Shown: positions 16,001 to 24,373, counted from the stretch's first letter. The stretch: 32,231 nucleotides of DNA from a bacterium (GCA_026710435.1 JAPOQZ010000252.1:1-32231), one strand, 5' to 3'. Notes: generated from the sequence alone by a model not told the origin. Numbers and translations: made by a program.

Positions 16001-16380
16001 CAGTCGCGCTCGACTCATGGGCCGTTCTGTGTTTTCTCCGGAACGAGGGACCGAGTGCGGTCCGGGTGGAGGAGGCCTTGTTGCAGCATCCTGTGATGAG
16101 TTGGATCAACCTCGGAGAAGTGTATTACATCACGATGCGTCGAGAAGGAGAAGCGGTAGCTCGGCGGATCTTGGCGACGCTTCTCGCGTCCGTGATTGCC
16201 GATGAAGCTACCCCCGCACGCGTAGTGGAGGCTTCCCGTATCAAAGCCCGCTACGCGATGGCCTTCGCTGATGCCTTCGCCGTGGCCACCGCCCAAGCCC
16301 ACCGGGCAGTTCTGCTCACCGGCGACCCTGAGATCCTCGACGCCGATGGAACCTGGGTGGCCGAAGACTTGCGTCACTGA
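15997..16380 (+). CDS. PIN-domain toxin, VapC type
   Basis: A 127-aa PIN ribonuclease domain with all acidic metal ligands: D6 (ALDSWAVL), E41 (NLGEVYY), D93 (FADAFAVATA) and D111 (LLTGDPEI). VapC toxins cut tRNA or rRNA and are held inactive by the VapB antitoxin. The GTG start overlaps the upstream stop. The module has its own promoter and lies after the iclR terminator and before the lower-pathway operon, so it is independent of the aromatic regulon. It may stabilise the locus. Confidence 0.9.
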   Translation: MTVALDSWAVLCFLRNEGPSAVRVEEALLQHPVMSWINLGEVYYITMRREGEAVARRILATLLASVIADEATPARVVEASRIKARYAMAFADAFAVATAQAHRAVLLTGDPEILDADGTWVAEDLRH

Positions 16381-16435
16381 CTCGGTGTCCTGGGCAGACT
16401 CGTTTCTCCCATAGGCCACACCTCCAACCGGCTCG

Positions 16436-16451
16436 TTCCGCATAGAAGAAC
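16436..16451. promoter_or_regulatory. Candidate IclR operator, copy 3
   Basis: Third identical TTCCGCATAGAAGAAC, 70 bases upstream of the first lower-pathway gene, preceded by G as in copy 1. Confidence 0.6.
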
Positions 16452-16482
16452 GCCGCCGAGAAGAGCCTCGCCTCCTTGGGTA

Positions 16483-16497
16483 CGGTAGGTCCTACCG
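16483..16497. promoter_or_regulatory. Short perfect palindrome in the lower-operon leader
   Basis: CGGTAGG-T-CCTACCG, 7-base arms around one base, 24 bases before the hydratase ATG. It could be a second operator or a small RNA hairpin near the ribosome binding site (GAGGACGGAACG). It is not present at the other two operator sites. Confidence 0.35.
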
Positions 16498-16521
16498 CCT
16501 ACCCGAGACGAGGACGGAACG

Positions 16522-17289
16522 ATGACGACCGCGCAGGCGCGGGCCGGGGCGCTGTACGCCGCACGCAGGGATCGCATTCCCATTGAACCCTTCACCGACA
16601 CCGATCCCGCCATGACCGCCGGCGCGGCCTACGAGGTGCAGACCTGCTTCGCGTCGATGCTGCTCGACGGCGGGGACGCCGTTTCCGGATACAAGCTCGG
16701 CCTGACCTCCAAGGCCATGCAGAAGATGATGGGCATCTCCGATCCCGACTACGGTCCGGTGCTCCACTCGATGATCCACGAGGGGGAACTCGACGCCTCC
16801 TCCTTCATCCGGGCGCGGGCAGAAGCGGAGATCGCCCTGGTGCTCGACCGGCCGCTCGCCGGGCCCAACGTCACCAGCATCGAGGCGGCCAGGGCGGTCG
16901 GCGGAGCGGTGGCCGCCATCGAGGTGGTCGACTCCCGGATTGCCGACTGGCGGATAAAGCTGGCCGACACCATCAGCGACCTCGCCTCGATCGGCGGGGT
17001 GGTCCTGAGTAGCCGCATCGTGCCGGTCGACTTCGACCTGCGGCTGGTGGGCATGACCTTCTCGCTTAACGGCTCGGTAGTGGCCACGGGAGCAGGGGCC
17101 GCCGCGCTTGGGAACCCGATCACGGCTCTGGCATGGCTCGCCAACACTCTGGCCCCTCACGGCGTAACCCTGGAACGGGGCATGTTCGTCATGACCGGCG
17201 CGCTCCACGCTGCGGTGGATGTGAACGCCGGCGATGTGGTGCGGGCCGAATTCGACCGCCTTGGTCCGGTGTCCCTGAGGATGGCTTGA
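16522..17289 (+). CDS. 2-hydroxypenta-2,4-dienoate hydratase
   Basis: A 255-aa member of the fumarylacetoacetase-like family (MhpD/DmpE/DmpH). Motifs: GYKLGLTSKAMQ, metal-binding RAEAEIALVL, EVVDSRIADWRIKLADTISD and GAAALGNPITALAWLANTL. The DSRI-x-DW-x-IK and WLANTL features match DmpE/XylJ hydratases better than the decarboxylases. It adds water to 2-hydroxypentadienoate, giving 4-hydroxy-2-oxovalerate. It is the first gene of the lower meta-cleavage operon, with the operator-like site 70 bases upstream, and is followed without gap by the dehydrogenase and aldolase that use its product. Confidence 0.85.
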   Translation: MTTAQARAGALYAARRDRIPIEPFTDTDPAMTAGAAYEVQTCFASMLLDGGDAVSGYKLGLTSKAMQKMMGISDPDYGPVLHSMIHEGELDASSFIRARAEAEIALVLDRPLAGPNVTSIEAARAVGGAVAAIEVVDSRIADWRIKLADTISDLASIGGVVLSSRIVPVDFDLRLVGMTFSLNGSVVATGAGAAALGNPITALAWLANTLAPHGVTLERGMFVMTGALHAAVDVNAGDVVRAEFDRLGPVSLRMA

Positions 17290-18186
17290 GTGTCCCGCCT
17301 GCGCTGTGCCATCGTCGGCAGCGGTAACATCGGCACCGACCTGCTCTACAAGCTTCTCCGCTCCGATGTCCTGGAAGTGGCCGCCATGGTGGGCATCGAT
17401 CCGGCCTCGGAGGGCCTGGCCCGCGCCAGGGTGGAAGGAGTCGAGGCCACCTCGGAAGGCGCCGATTGGCTGATTGGGCGCGCCGACCAGTTCGATGTCG
17501 TGTTCGAGGCCACGTCAGCGTGGGTCCACCGGATGAACGCCCCCCGCTACCGGGAAGCAGGACTCAAGGCGATCGACCTGACCCCTGCCAAGCTCGGACC
17601 CGTCGTGGTTCCCCCGGTCAACCTGGACACGCACCTGGATGCCCCGAACCTGAACCTGATCACCTGCGGCGGCCAGGCCACCGTCCCGATCGTGTCGGCG
17701 GTGGTGGCGGTGGCGCCGGTCCCCTACGCGGAGATCGTTTCCACGGTGGCGTCGGTTTCGGCCGGGCCCGGTACCCGCCAGAACATCGACGAGTTCACCA
17801 AGACGACTTCTGCTTCGCTGGTCGAGGTGGGAGGCGCCGACCATGGCAAGGCCATCATGGTCCTCAACCCCGCCGATCCGCCCATCCTGATGCGCAACAC
17901 AGTCTTCTGCGCGCTGGGCGACGGCTACGACCGGGACGAGGTGGCGGAGTCGATCACCGGGATGGTCCGCACCGTCGCCTCCTACGTACCCGGTTACCGG
18001 ATCAGGGCGGAACCCGTGTTCGACGAGGACCTGTTCCGCACCCCCGGCGGGGACGTCAAAGCCCGGGTGGTGGTCCTTCTGGAGGTGGAGGGCGCCGCCG
18101 ACTACCTACCCCGGTACGCGGGCAATCTAGACATCATGACCGCATCGGCGGTGCGTGTAGCCGAGGCCCTGGCGGCCGCCGGATGA
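17290..18186 (+). CDS. dmpF: Acetaldehyde dehydrogenase (acetylating)
   Basis: A 298-aa CoA-acylating acetaldehyde dehydrogenase. The Rossmann motif is VGSGNIGTD (9-17) and the catalytic cysteine is C126 in [10 protein letters not shown]. It converts acetaldehyde, NAD+ and CoA to acetyl-CoA, normally in a complex with the aldolase that channels acetaldehyde. The GTG start directly follows the hydratase stop; the ATG of the aldolase overlaps its own stop (ATGA), fitting the known 1:1 complex. Length is near the usual 300-316 aa. Confidence 0.93.
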   Translation: MSRLRCAIVGSGNIGTDLLYKLLRSDVLEVAAMVGIDPASEGLARARVEGVEATSEGADWLIGRADQFDVVFEATSAWVHRMNAPRYREAGLKAIDLTPAKLGPVVVPPVNLDTHLDAPNLNLITCGGQATVPIVSAVVAVAPVPYAEIVSTVASVSAGPGTRQNIDEFTKTTSASLVEVGGADHGKAIMVLNPADPPILMRNTVFCALGDGYDRDEVAESITGMVRTVASYVPGYRIRAEPVFDEDLFRTPGGDVKARVVVLLEVEGAADYLPRYAGNLDIMTASAVRVAEALAAAG

Positions 18187-19211
18187 CCGCCGCCTTCCGC
18201 CTCACCGACTCCACCCTCCGGGACGGCTCCCACGCGGTGGCCCACCAACTCACTGAGAACCAGGTCCGGCGGGTGGTGACCGGCCTGGACCGGGCCGGAG
18301 TGCCGGTGATCGAGGTCAGCCACGGGGACGGGCTCGGGGGCTCCTCGTTCAACTACGGCTTCTCCCACACCGACGAGATGAACCTGCTGCGGGTGGCCGT
18401 GGACACAGCGGTCACCTCCAAGATCGCGGTGCTGATGCTCCCCGGCATCGGGGTGAAGGACGACCTTCGCCGGGCCGCCGCCATGGGAGCGCGGGTAGCC
18501 CGAATCGCTACCCACTGCACCGAGGCGGACATCTCCGAGCAGCACATCGCCCTAGCCAAGGAACTCGGGATGGAAGCGGTGGGGTTCCTCATGATGTCCC
18601 ACATGATCGAGCCGGAGGCCCTGCTCGAACAGGCCCGGCTCATGGAGTCCTACGGAGCAGACGTGGTGTACACGGTGGACTCTGCGGGGGCGATGACCAT
18701 CGACGACGCCCGCCGCCGGGTGGCCACTCTAAAGGCCAACCTCTCGTGCCAGGTCGGGATCCATGCCCACAACAACCTCTCCCTGGCGGTGGCCAACTCC
18801 CTGGCGGCTCTCGAGGAGGGAGTCGACCAGATAGACGGGTGCATGACCGGGCTCGGGGCCGGAGCCGGGAACTGCCCCACCGAGATCCTGGTGGCCGCAT
18901 GCGAGAAGACCGGCTGGGAGACCGGAATCGACCCGATCTCGCTCATCGAGGTGGCCGACGATGCGGTGCGGCCGATCCGGCCCGAGCAGGGGGTCATCGA
19001 CGGTGACGGGCTCCTGCTGGGCTACGCCGGCGTCTACGGCTCGTTCCTGCTGCACTCCAAGCGAGCGGCCGAACGCTACGGGGTCCTGACCAGGGACATC
19101 CTGCTGGAGCTGGGAGAACGGAAGGTGGTGGGCGGCCAGGAGGACATGATCATCGACGTGGCGATGGAGCTGCAGCGGCGGGCGGCGGCAGCGCAACCTC
19201 CGGCGAGTTGA
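18183..19211 (+). CDS. dmpG: 4-hydroxy-2-oxovalerate aldolase
   Basis: A 342-aa TIM-barrel aldolase. [11 protein letters not shown] at the start carries the catalytic Arg and metal-binding Asp; [13 protein letters not shown] gives the metal-binding histidines; the [16 protein letters not shown] stretch is characteristic of DmpG/MhpE. It splits 4-hydroxy-2-oxovalerate into pyruvate and acetaldehyde; the C-terminal part (from about residue 280) is the region that contacts the dehydrogenase in DmpFG. ATG 18183 overlaps the upstream stop; the long in-frame extension to 17466 is out of phase with the dehydrogenase and not real. Confidence 0.93.
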   Translation: MTAAFRLTDSTLRDGSHAVAHQLTENQVRRVVTGLDRAGVPVIEVSHGDGLGGSSFNYGFSHTDEMNLLRVAVDTAVTSKIAVLMLPGIGVKDDLRRAAAMGARVARIATHCTEADISEQHIALAKELGMEAVGFLMMSHMIEPEALLEQARLMESYGADVVYTVDSAGAMTIDDARRRVATLKANLSCQVGIHAHNNLSLAVANSLAALEEGVDQIDGCMTGLGAGAGNCPTEILVAACEKTGWETGIDPISLIEVADDAVRPIRPEQGVIDGDGLLLGYAGVYGSFLLHSKRAAERYGVLTRDILLELGERKVVGGQEDMIIDVAMELQRRAAAAQPPAS

Positions 19212-19245
19212 GAAGGCGCGACAGGCTATGGAACAGGGACCAGCT

Positions 19246-20016
19246 ATGAACAACTCGATCGACTCGGCCGCCTCCCGGTTGGTCGAAGCAGTCACAACCC
19301 GCACCGCTATCGGCGCTCTCACCGACGAGCGGTCCTTCACCGTCGACGAGGCCTACGACATCCAGGATGCGGTGCTCGCCCAGGCAGCGGTCGACGGCGA
19401 ATCGGTCGTGGCCGCCAAGCTGGGCCTGACCAGCCGTGCAAAGCAGGAACAGATGGGGGTTTCGGAGGCCCTGTATGGCTGGTTCACCGATCGCCACCGC
19501 CTGGATCCGGGACAACCGCTGGACAGCAGCCGGCTGATCCAGCCACGAGCCGAACCGGAGATCGCGTTCGTAACCTCGAAGGACCTAGAGGGGCCGGTCG
19601 GGCTGCATGACGTTCTCGCCGCCACCGCCGCCGTGGCGCCGGCGATCGACATCCTCGACTCCCGCTTCGCGGGCTACGCGTTCACGCTGGCCGACGTGGT
19701 GGCCGACAACTGCAGCGCCGGAGCGTTCGCGGTCGGGAATCCGTTACCGCTCGGCGACCTCGACCTGTCACTGGTCGGCTGCGTGTTCGAGAAGAACGGC
19801 GAGGTCGCTGCCACCGCGGCCGGGGCGGCAGTACTGGGACACCCGGCTTCAGCAGTCGCCTGGTTCGTGCGGAAGCTGGCCGAACGTGACAAGGGTCTGG
19901 CGGCCGGGTCGCTCGTGCTGGCCGGAGCGTTGACCGGCGCTCTAGCGGTCGCCCCGGGTGACACGGTGGTTGCCTCGTTCGACCGGATCGGCTCGGTCGG
20001 CCTGTCCGTGGCATGA
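19246..20016 (+). CDS. 4-oxalocrotonate decarboxylase
   Basis: A 256-aa member of the hydratase/decarboxylase family. KLGLTSRAKQEQMGVSEALYGWFTD resembles the XylI/DmpH pattern KMGLTSWAKMAQMGV more than that of hydratases, and FEKNGEV, GAAVLGHPASAVAWFV and the PAGS-like AAGSLVLAGALTGA also fit the decarboxylase. It removes CO2 from 2-oxo-3-hexenedioate to give the hydratase substrate, with which DmpH normally forms a complex. Metal-binding EPEIAF is present. I chose ATG 19246, preceded by AGGGA at a good distance; ATG 19228 is possible. Its stop overlaps the next paralog (ATGA). Confidence 0.8.
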   Translation: MNNSIDSAASRLVEAVTTRTAIGALTDERSFTVDEAYDIQDAVLAQAAVDGESVVAAKLGLTSRAKQEQMGVSEALYGWFTDRHRLDPGQPLDSSRLIQPRAEPEIAFVTSKDLEGPVGLHDVLAATAAVAPAIDILDSRFAGYAFTLADVVADNCSAGAFAVGNPLPLGDLDLSLVGCVFEKNGEVAATAAGAAVLGHPASAVAWFVRKLAERDKGLAAGSLVLAGALTGALAVAPGDTVVASFDRIGSVGLSVA

Positions 20017-20819
20017 GCGACCGCCCCGGCGCGCCGAGCCTCGACCCGGATACGATCGAGGAACTCGCCGGCCGGCTCGATCGGGCTCGTCTCTCCCGGA
20101 TTCCCACCACCAGATTGACCGACGACCACCTCCATCTCACCGAGGGCGATGCGTATGCCATCGCGGACCGGGGCATGAAGCTGAGAAGGGACCGGGGCGA
20201 GCGGGTGGTGGGCGCAAAGCTCGGATTCACATCCGCCGCCATGCAGAGGGCGCTGGGAGTGGATTCGCCCAACTTCGGATGGCTGACCCACCCGATGATC
20301 GTCTCCGATGCGACGGTGTCCCTGGGGGAGTTGATCCACCCGAAGGCCGAGCCTGAGATCGCCTTCCTCCTGGGAAAGGACCTCGCCGGCCCCGGCGTCT
20401 CCGCCGAACAGGTTCTCTCCGCCACCGCCTACGTGATGCCGGTCATCGAAGTGGTCGACTCCCGGTTCGTGGACTTCCGGTTCCGGGCGCTTGACAACAC
20501 CGCCGATAACTCGTCGGCGGGAAAGGTGGTGCTGGGAACCCGGGCAACGAGGCCGGCCTTCGACCTGTCGAGAGTCGGCGTGGTCGTGACGTTGAACGGT
20601 CACGTTCTCTACACGTCTTCGGGGGCAGCGGCTTACGGGCATCCGGCAGCGAGCGTCGCCTGGCTGGTCCGCCGCCTGGCAATGTCCGGCCGGGGCCTCG
20701 AGGCCGGCCACCTGGTGATCTCCGGTGGCCTCACCGGTCCCATCGCACTGGAACCAGGTACCCAAGTAGTTGTCGAGATCGACCGTTTGAGTAGCGCGTC
20801 CATGCAAGTCACCAGTTAG
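20013..20819 (+). CDS. Third hydratase/decarboxylase-family paralog
   Basis: A 268-aa protein of the same fumarylacetoacetase-like family: GAKLGFTSAAMQRALGVDSPNFGWLT, metal-binding KAEPEIAFLL, EVVDSRFVDFRF and YGHPAASVAWLV. A standard meta pathway needs only one hydratase and one decarboxylase, and both are already present, so this is an extra. The FGWLT stretch recalls hydratases, while HPAASVAWL recalls decarboxylases, so I cannot decide. It may serve as the structural partner of the decarboxylase, or process a substituted intermediate. ATG overlaps the preceding stop; the tautomerase follows after 43 bases. Confidence 0.8.
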   Translation: MSDRPGAPSLDPDTIEELAGRLDRARLSRIPTTRLTDDHLHLTEGDAYAIADRGMKLRRDRGERVVGAKLGFTSAAMQRALGVDSPNFGWLTHPMIVSDATVSLGELIHPKAEPEIAFLLGKDLAGPGVSAEQVLSATAYVMPVIEVVDSRFVDFRFRALDNTADNSSAGKVVLGTRATRPAFDLSRVGVVVTLNGHVLYTSSGAAAYGHPAASVAWLVRRLAMSGRGLEAGHLVISGGLTGPIALEPGTQVVVEIDRLSSASMQVTS

Positions 20820-20862
20820 GGGAGCGGGGAACCGGAACCGCCATGACCAAAGAGGAGCCGAC

Positions 20863-21108
20863 ATGCCGATAATCACCGTCAACCTGCTGGAGGGCCGCTC
20901 GCAGGAGATGATCGAGAAGATGATCACCAACGTCTCGGAAGCGGCAGCGAGCAGCCTCGACGCCCCCATCGAGTCGGTGCGGGTCATGGTCAACGAGATG
21001 CCGGCTCACACGTTCGGGATCGGCGGGCGTCCGTCATCGGTGGTGATGGCCGAACGTCGGGCCGCCGCCTCCCGAGAACCGACCGAAGCCCAGGAGGAAC
21101 CAGCATGA
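20863..21108 (+). CDS. 4-oxalocrotonate tautomerase
   Basis: An 81-aa tautomerase. After removal of Met it has Pro1, Arg11, Arg39 and Phe50, exactly the catalytic positions of classical 4-oxalocrotonate tautomerase. It converts 2-hydroxymuconate to 2-oxo-3-hexenedioate. It is about 19 residues longer than the usual 62, through a charged tail (SREPTEAQEEPA). GAGGAG lies upstream of ATG, and its stop overlaps the start of the aldehyde dehydrogenase (ATGA). Confidence 0.92.
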   Translation: MPIITVNLLEGRSQEMIEKMITNVSEAAASSLDAPIESVRVMVNEMPAHTFGIGGRPSSVVMAERRAAASREPTEAQEEPA

Positions 21109-22556
21109 TCACGCTACGGCACTTCATCGGGGGCGAGTTCACCGACCCGTCCTCGGGCGAGACCTTCGAATCGATCAGCCCGATCGACAACAAGCCGATC
21201 GCCACCGTCGCCAGGGGCGGTCCCGACGACATCGACCGGGCGGCCCAGGCAGCCCGGGCTGCTTTCCCGGCCTGGGCAAGCATGGATCCTGCGGAGCGCC
21301 GCAAGGTTCTCTACCGGGTGGCGGAAGGTATCGAGGCTCGCCTCGATGAACTGGCCGAATGGGAGGTGCGGGACATGGGCAAACCGATAGGCGCAGCCCG
21401 CTCCAAGGACATCCCCCGGTCGGCCCACAACTTCCGTTTCTTCGCCGACGCCGCCGAACACGCCTTCACCAAGGCCTTCTCGAAGCCCTGGGACGGGGTG
21501 CTCACGTACGAGTTGCGGGAGCCGCTCGGGGTGGTGGGAGCCATCTCCCCGTGGAACTTCCCGCTGATGCTGCTCACCTGGAAGGTGGCGCCGGCTCTGG
21601 CCTACGGATGCACGGTGGTGGCGAAACCGGCAGAGCAGTCGCCAGTGACCGCCACGCTCCTGGCTGAGATCTGCCGGGACGCCGGAGTCCCGGACGGTGT
21701 CTTCAACCTGGTCCACGGATTCGGACCCGCCGAAGCCGGCGAAGCCCTCGTGGCCCACCCCGACGTGGACGCAATCACCTTCACGGGAGAATCGGCTACC
21801 GGCAAGGCGATCATGGCCACCGCGGCTTCCGGCCTCAAGAAGCTCTCCTTCGAGCTGGGCGGCAACTCGCCCAACATCGTGTGTGCCGACGCCGACATGG
21901 ACAAGGCCGTGGCCGGATCGCTGCGTGGCATCTTCACAAACCAGGGCGAGGTCTGCCTGGCCGGGGCGAGGCTCCTGGTCGAGCGCCCGATCTACGACGA
22001 GTTCGTGGCGCGCATGGTCGACGGGGCGGAGCGCTACGTGGTGGGCAACCCGCTCGATTCCTCGACGGGGATGGGTCCACTGGTCTCCACCGAGCACATG
22101 GAGAAGGTCCTGTCCTACATCGATCTCGCCACCGAGGAGGGGGCCAAGCTGATGACCGGCGGCTTCCGGATCATGGACGGGGACCTCGCCCACGGCAACT
22201 ACGTAGCCCCGACCATCTTCGCCGACGCCGACAACCACATGCGCTCGTGCCAGGACGAGATATTCGGACCGGTGGAGATGGTGATCCCCTTCGACGACGT
22301 CGACGAGGCCATCGAGGTTGCCAACGCCACCCGCTACGGGCTGGCCGGAATGGTGTGGACCACCAACGTGAACACCGCCCACAAGGTGGCCAGAGAGGTA
22401 AAAGCGGGCACCATGTGGGTGAACTGCTTCTTCGTCCGGGATCTGCGAGCCCCGTTCGGCGGCTACCGAGATTCGGGTATCGGCCGGGAGGGCGGTGATT
22501 ACAGCTACGAGTTCTTCACCGAGTCCAAGGCCGTGGTAATGAAGCTGGACTCGTAG
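21105..22556 (+). CDS. 2-hydroxymuconic semialdehyde dehydrogenase
   Basis: A 483-aa NAD(P)-dependent aldehyde dehydrogenase. PWNFPLML (149-156) is the cofactor region, E250 in LSFELGGNSPN is the general base and C284 in NQGEVCLAGARLL is the nucleophile. In a catechol 2,3-dioxygenase locus with tautomerase and decarboxylase, the expected substrate is 2-hydroxymuconic semialdehyde (DmpC/XylG role), oxidised to 2-hydroxymuconate. No semialdehyde hydrolase is seen, so this locus uses only the oxidative branch, suited to unsubstituted or aldehyde-yielding catechols. Length is standard for the family. Confidence 0.88.
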   Translation: MITLRHFIGGEFTDPSSGETFESISPIDNKPIATVARGGPDDIDRAAQAARAAFPAWASMDPAERRKVLYRVAEGIEARLDELAEWEVRDMGKPIGAARSKDIPRSAHNFRFFADAAEHAFTKAFSKPWDGVLTYELREPLGVVGAISPWNFPLMLLTWKVAPALAYGCTVVAKPAEQSPVTATLLAEICRDAGVPDGVFNLVHGFGPAEAGEALVAHPDVDAITFTGESATGKAIMATAASGLKKLSFELGGNSPNIVCADADMDKAVAGSLRGIFTNQGEVCLAGARLLVERPIYDEFVARMVDGAERYVVGNPLDSSTGMGPLVSTEHMEKVLSYIDLATEEGAKLMTGGFRIMDGDLAHGNYVAPTIFADADNHMRSCQDEIFGPVEMVIPFDDVDEAIEVANATRYGLAGMVWTTNVNTAHKVAREVKAGTMWVNCFFVRDLRAPFGGYRDSGIGREGGDYSYEFFTESKAVVMKLDS

Positions 22557-22572
22557 AGAGGCTTGCCCGCCG

Positions 22573-22944
22573 ATGCCGACGGTTAGCGCCGGCGACTTGG
22601 AGGGACTCCCCACCGATCGGGGGGTGGCGATCGCGGATGGTCGAGCCGTGGTGGTCCGCGTGGGCGACGAGGTGTTCGCCTACCGAAACGAGTGCCTCCA
22701 CCAAGCCTCTCCCCTGGTCGGTGGGCTGGTCAAGGACGGGGTCCTCACCTGCCCGCTCCACTTCTGGCGTTACGACGCGACCACCGGAGCCAAATGCGGC
22801 GAATCAGGCTTGCGGCTGGAGTCCTACCCGGTGAAGGTGGTGTCCGGATCGGTGACCGTCCGGTTGCCGGACCCGCCACCGGCCCGTTCGATGAGGGAGA
22901 TGCTGCTGGCCCATGCCAGGGAGTGGAACCGTGGCGACGCCTGA
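22573..22944 (+). CDS. Rieske [2Fe-2S] ferredoxin
   Basis: A 123-aa protein with Rieske ligands in NECLHQASPLVGG (C-x-H) and LTCPLHFWRYD (C-x2-H), no signal peptide and no membrane segment, so it is a soluble electron carrier. It probably delivers electrons to the Rieske oxygenase encoded at 4687-5997. The last 25 residues (ARSMREMLLAHAREWNRG) form a C-terminal helix beyond the usual domain end of about 105 aa. It overlaps the HAD gene by 14 bases. A reductase to complete the chain is not in the window. Confidence 0.9.
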   Translation: MPTVSAGDLEGLPTDRGVAIADGRAVVVRVGDEVFAYRNECLHQASPLVGGLVKDGVLTCPLHFWRYDATTGAKCGESGLRLESYPVKVVSGSVTVRLPDPPPARSMREMLLAHAREWNRGDA

Positions 22945-23560
22945 GATCCGGGCGGTGATCTGGGACATGGGAGGCATCCTGTATCCCACCCCCTTCGAAC
23001 TGCTGGACCAGCTCGAAGAAGCTAGAGGATGGCCACCCGGAGTTCTACCCAGGGGACCGTTCTCCCCCGTTGGCGACCCTGACTACCGGAAGTGCTCGAC
23101 CGGAGAGCTGTCCGAGAGCGAGTACTGGAGGCTGTACCAGCAGGCCGGCGGCGCCCGCGGCTATCCCATCGACCTGAAGGGGGAGATCGACTGGGCAGGC
23201 ACCGAACGCCCCGAGGTGATGGCCACCATCGAGATCCTCGGCCGGCGGTTCCGCCAAGCCACCCTCTCCAACGACTCGAGTGACTGGCTGGGGTACGGCT
23301 GGTGGGATTCGTGGCCTTACGCCCACCTGTTCGAGCACGTCATCGACGTGGTAACCCTCGGGGTCCGCAAACCACACCCCCTCACCTACACGACCACCGC
23401 CGAACGTATGGGTCTTGATGTCGCCGAGTGCCTCTTCGTCGACGACATGCAGATCAACATCGAGGGCGCCAGAGCCGTCGGCATGCCCGGTTTCTTCTTC
23501 GACCACACCCGAGTCGCCACCAGCTGCGCCCGCCTCGTGGGTTCCCTACAGGGGTGCTGA
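22931..23560 (+). CDS. HAD-superfamily hydrolase, last gene of the lower operon
   Basis: A 209-aa HAD hydrolase. Motif I is VIWDMGGILYPT (nucleophile Asp; the second Asp is replaced by Gly, as in many subfamily IA members), motif II is TLSND, motif III is RKPHP and motif IV is FVDDMQINIEGA. It may be a phosphatase for an aryl phosphate or a dehalogenase-like enzyme. GTG 22931 is preceded by AGGGAG at a good distance and is preferred to ATG 22913. The final residues QGC and the stop come from an inverted-repeat element that begins at 23552, so the original C-terminus has been replaced. A related gene is at 29212. Confidence 0.8.
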   Translation: MATPEIRAVIWDMGGILYPTPFELLDQLEEARGWPPGVLPRGPFSPVGDPDYRKCSTGELSESEYWRLYQQAGGARGYPIDLKGEIDWAGTERPEVMATIEILGRRFRQATLSNDSSDWLGYGWWDSWPYAHLFEHVIDVVTLGVRKPHPLTYTTTAERMGLDVAECLFVDDMQINIEGARAVGMPGFFFDHTRVATSCARLVGSLQGC

Positions 23561-23664
23561 GCTTTCCACCAGCGGCCTGCCAATCGCCGGCATGCACCCT
23601 GGGTCGGCGGGCCCCTGGGTCGGCGGGCGGCAGGCCCGAACACTCGTCGTTGTTCTGCACCCTT
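23552..23664. repeat. Inverted-repeat element, family A, copy 1
   Basis: About 110 bases starting GGGTGCTGAGC and ending TGCACCC. The core CCACCAGCGGCCTGCCAATC and the GGCGGGCGGCAGGCCCG part are shared with copies at 25912 and 31878. It holds an internal tandem copy of CCCTGGGTCGGCGGGC (16-base period, from 23597). It overlaps the 3' end of the HAD gene. Confidence 0.8.
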
Positions 23665-24181
23665 CCAGTGTCCAGAATCTCTGTCTCGACTACTTGGGGT
23701 AGCGGTGTTATGGCAGGAGGCAGGTTCTGTCACAGGCCCGTCGCATACTGGTGGGTAACCGCAAAGCACCAAGCGGTCCGTTTTGGGTACCGACCCGGCC
23801 GGGCTGGGATCATGCCGACCGTACGACCCCGATAGGGGATGGCGGGGCGGGTTTCGGCGCCGAGGAGGCAGCGGCTGGGCGCGGGTTCGCGCCGGAGGCA
23901 ACAGGTCCAGTGCTTTTCACGTTCTCAGGTCCCCGGACGGTTGTCTGGTGTGGCTACGGATTTCGTCAGCGAATCTGGGACTCAGGACACCAGACCGCGG
24001 CTCGTGTCCTGGGCTTGATGAGACGAACCCGAACCGGCCACCGTCACGAGACGGTTGTGGCTGTCACACGCGCCGGCGATCTAGCCACCGCAGGATGACC
24101 TGGGGGGAATCCTTGGATTGACTCGCTGCTAGTCTTAGTTACCGATATTTGAGCGAGCTAGAGTGTCGAGAGAGAGCGGAG
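23665..24181. repeat. Intergenic repeat region, family C
   Basis: No gene seen. Bases 23665-23840 are a diverged copy of 31984-32180: both continue from the family A element with AGTGTCC and TCTCTGT, then CTGTCACAGG-C-CGT and a GGGGATAG/GGGGATGG stretch. A further segment at about 24012-24070 (CTTGATGAG-CGAACC-GAACCG-CCA) matches 32018-32075, so the region is mosaic. A weak TTGACT (24118) precedes the small membrane protein gene, without a good -10. Confidence 0.55.
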
Positions 24182-24373
24182 ATGGCTTCCACAATCACCG
24201 AGTCGCTCGTTGATGCCAAAGATGAGGCGCGCCAAGCGGAGGTGCGTACCGACATCTCGGAAGCGGTCAACGGATTCGAACGACGGATGGTCCAGGTCGC
24301 GTTCTGGATCATCGGATGGACGACCGCTCTGGTGCTCGGTGCGGCCGGACTCATCATCTCTGTCCTGCGTTAG
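24182..24373 (+). CDS. Small coiled-coil plus membrane-anchor protein, paralog 1
   Basis: A 63-aa protein: charged helix SLVDAKDEARQAEVRTDISEA, then a single C-terminal transmembrane segment (WIIGWTTALVLGAAGLIISVL). The layout recalls short coiled-coil/TM proteins of the DUF1640 type, but that is only resemblance. It is clearly related to the protein at 25705 (D-A-x5-A-EV, then I-x-A, then ER, then a TM segment). I prefer ATG 24182; TTG 24149 would add 11 residues. Function unknown; the tail-like anchor suggests a membrane-bound partner protein. Confidence 0.65.
   Translation: MASTITESLVDAKDEARQAEVRTDISEAVNGFERRMVQVAFWIIGWTTALVLGAAGLIISVLR

Noticed and set aside
17466-18182. N-terminal extension of the aldolase frame
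   Set aside because: It overlaps the acetaldehyde dehydrogenase in another phase and is Arg/Gly/Pro-rich; the aldolase starts at ATG 18183.
21114-22613. Long minus-strand frame opposite the aldehyde dehydrogenase
   Set aside because: The plus strand has the full aldehyde dehydrogenase with Glu250 and Cys284; the antisense product has low-complexity composition.
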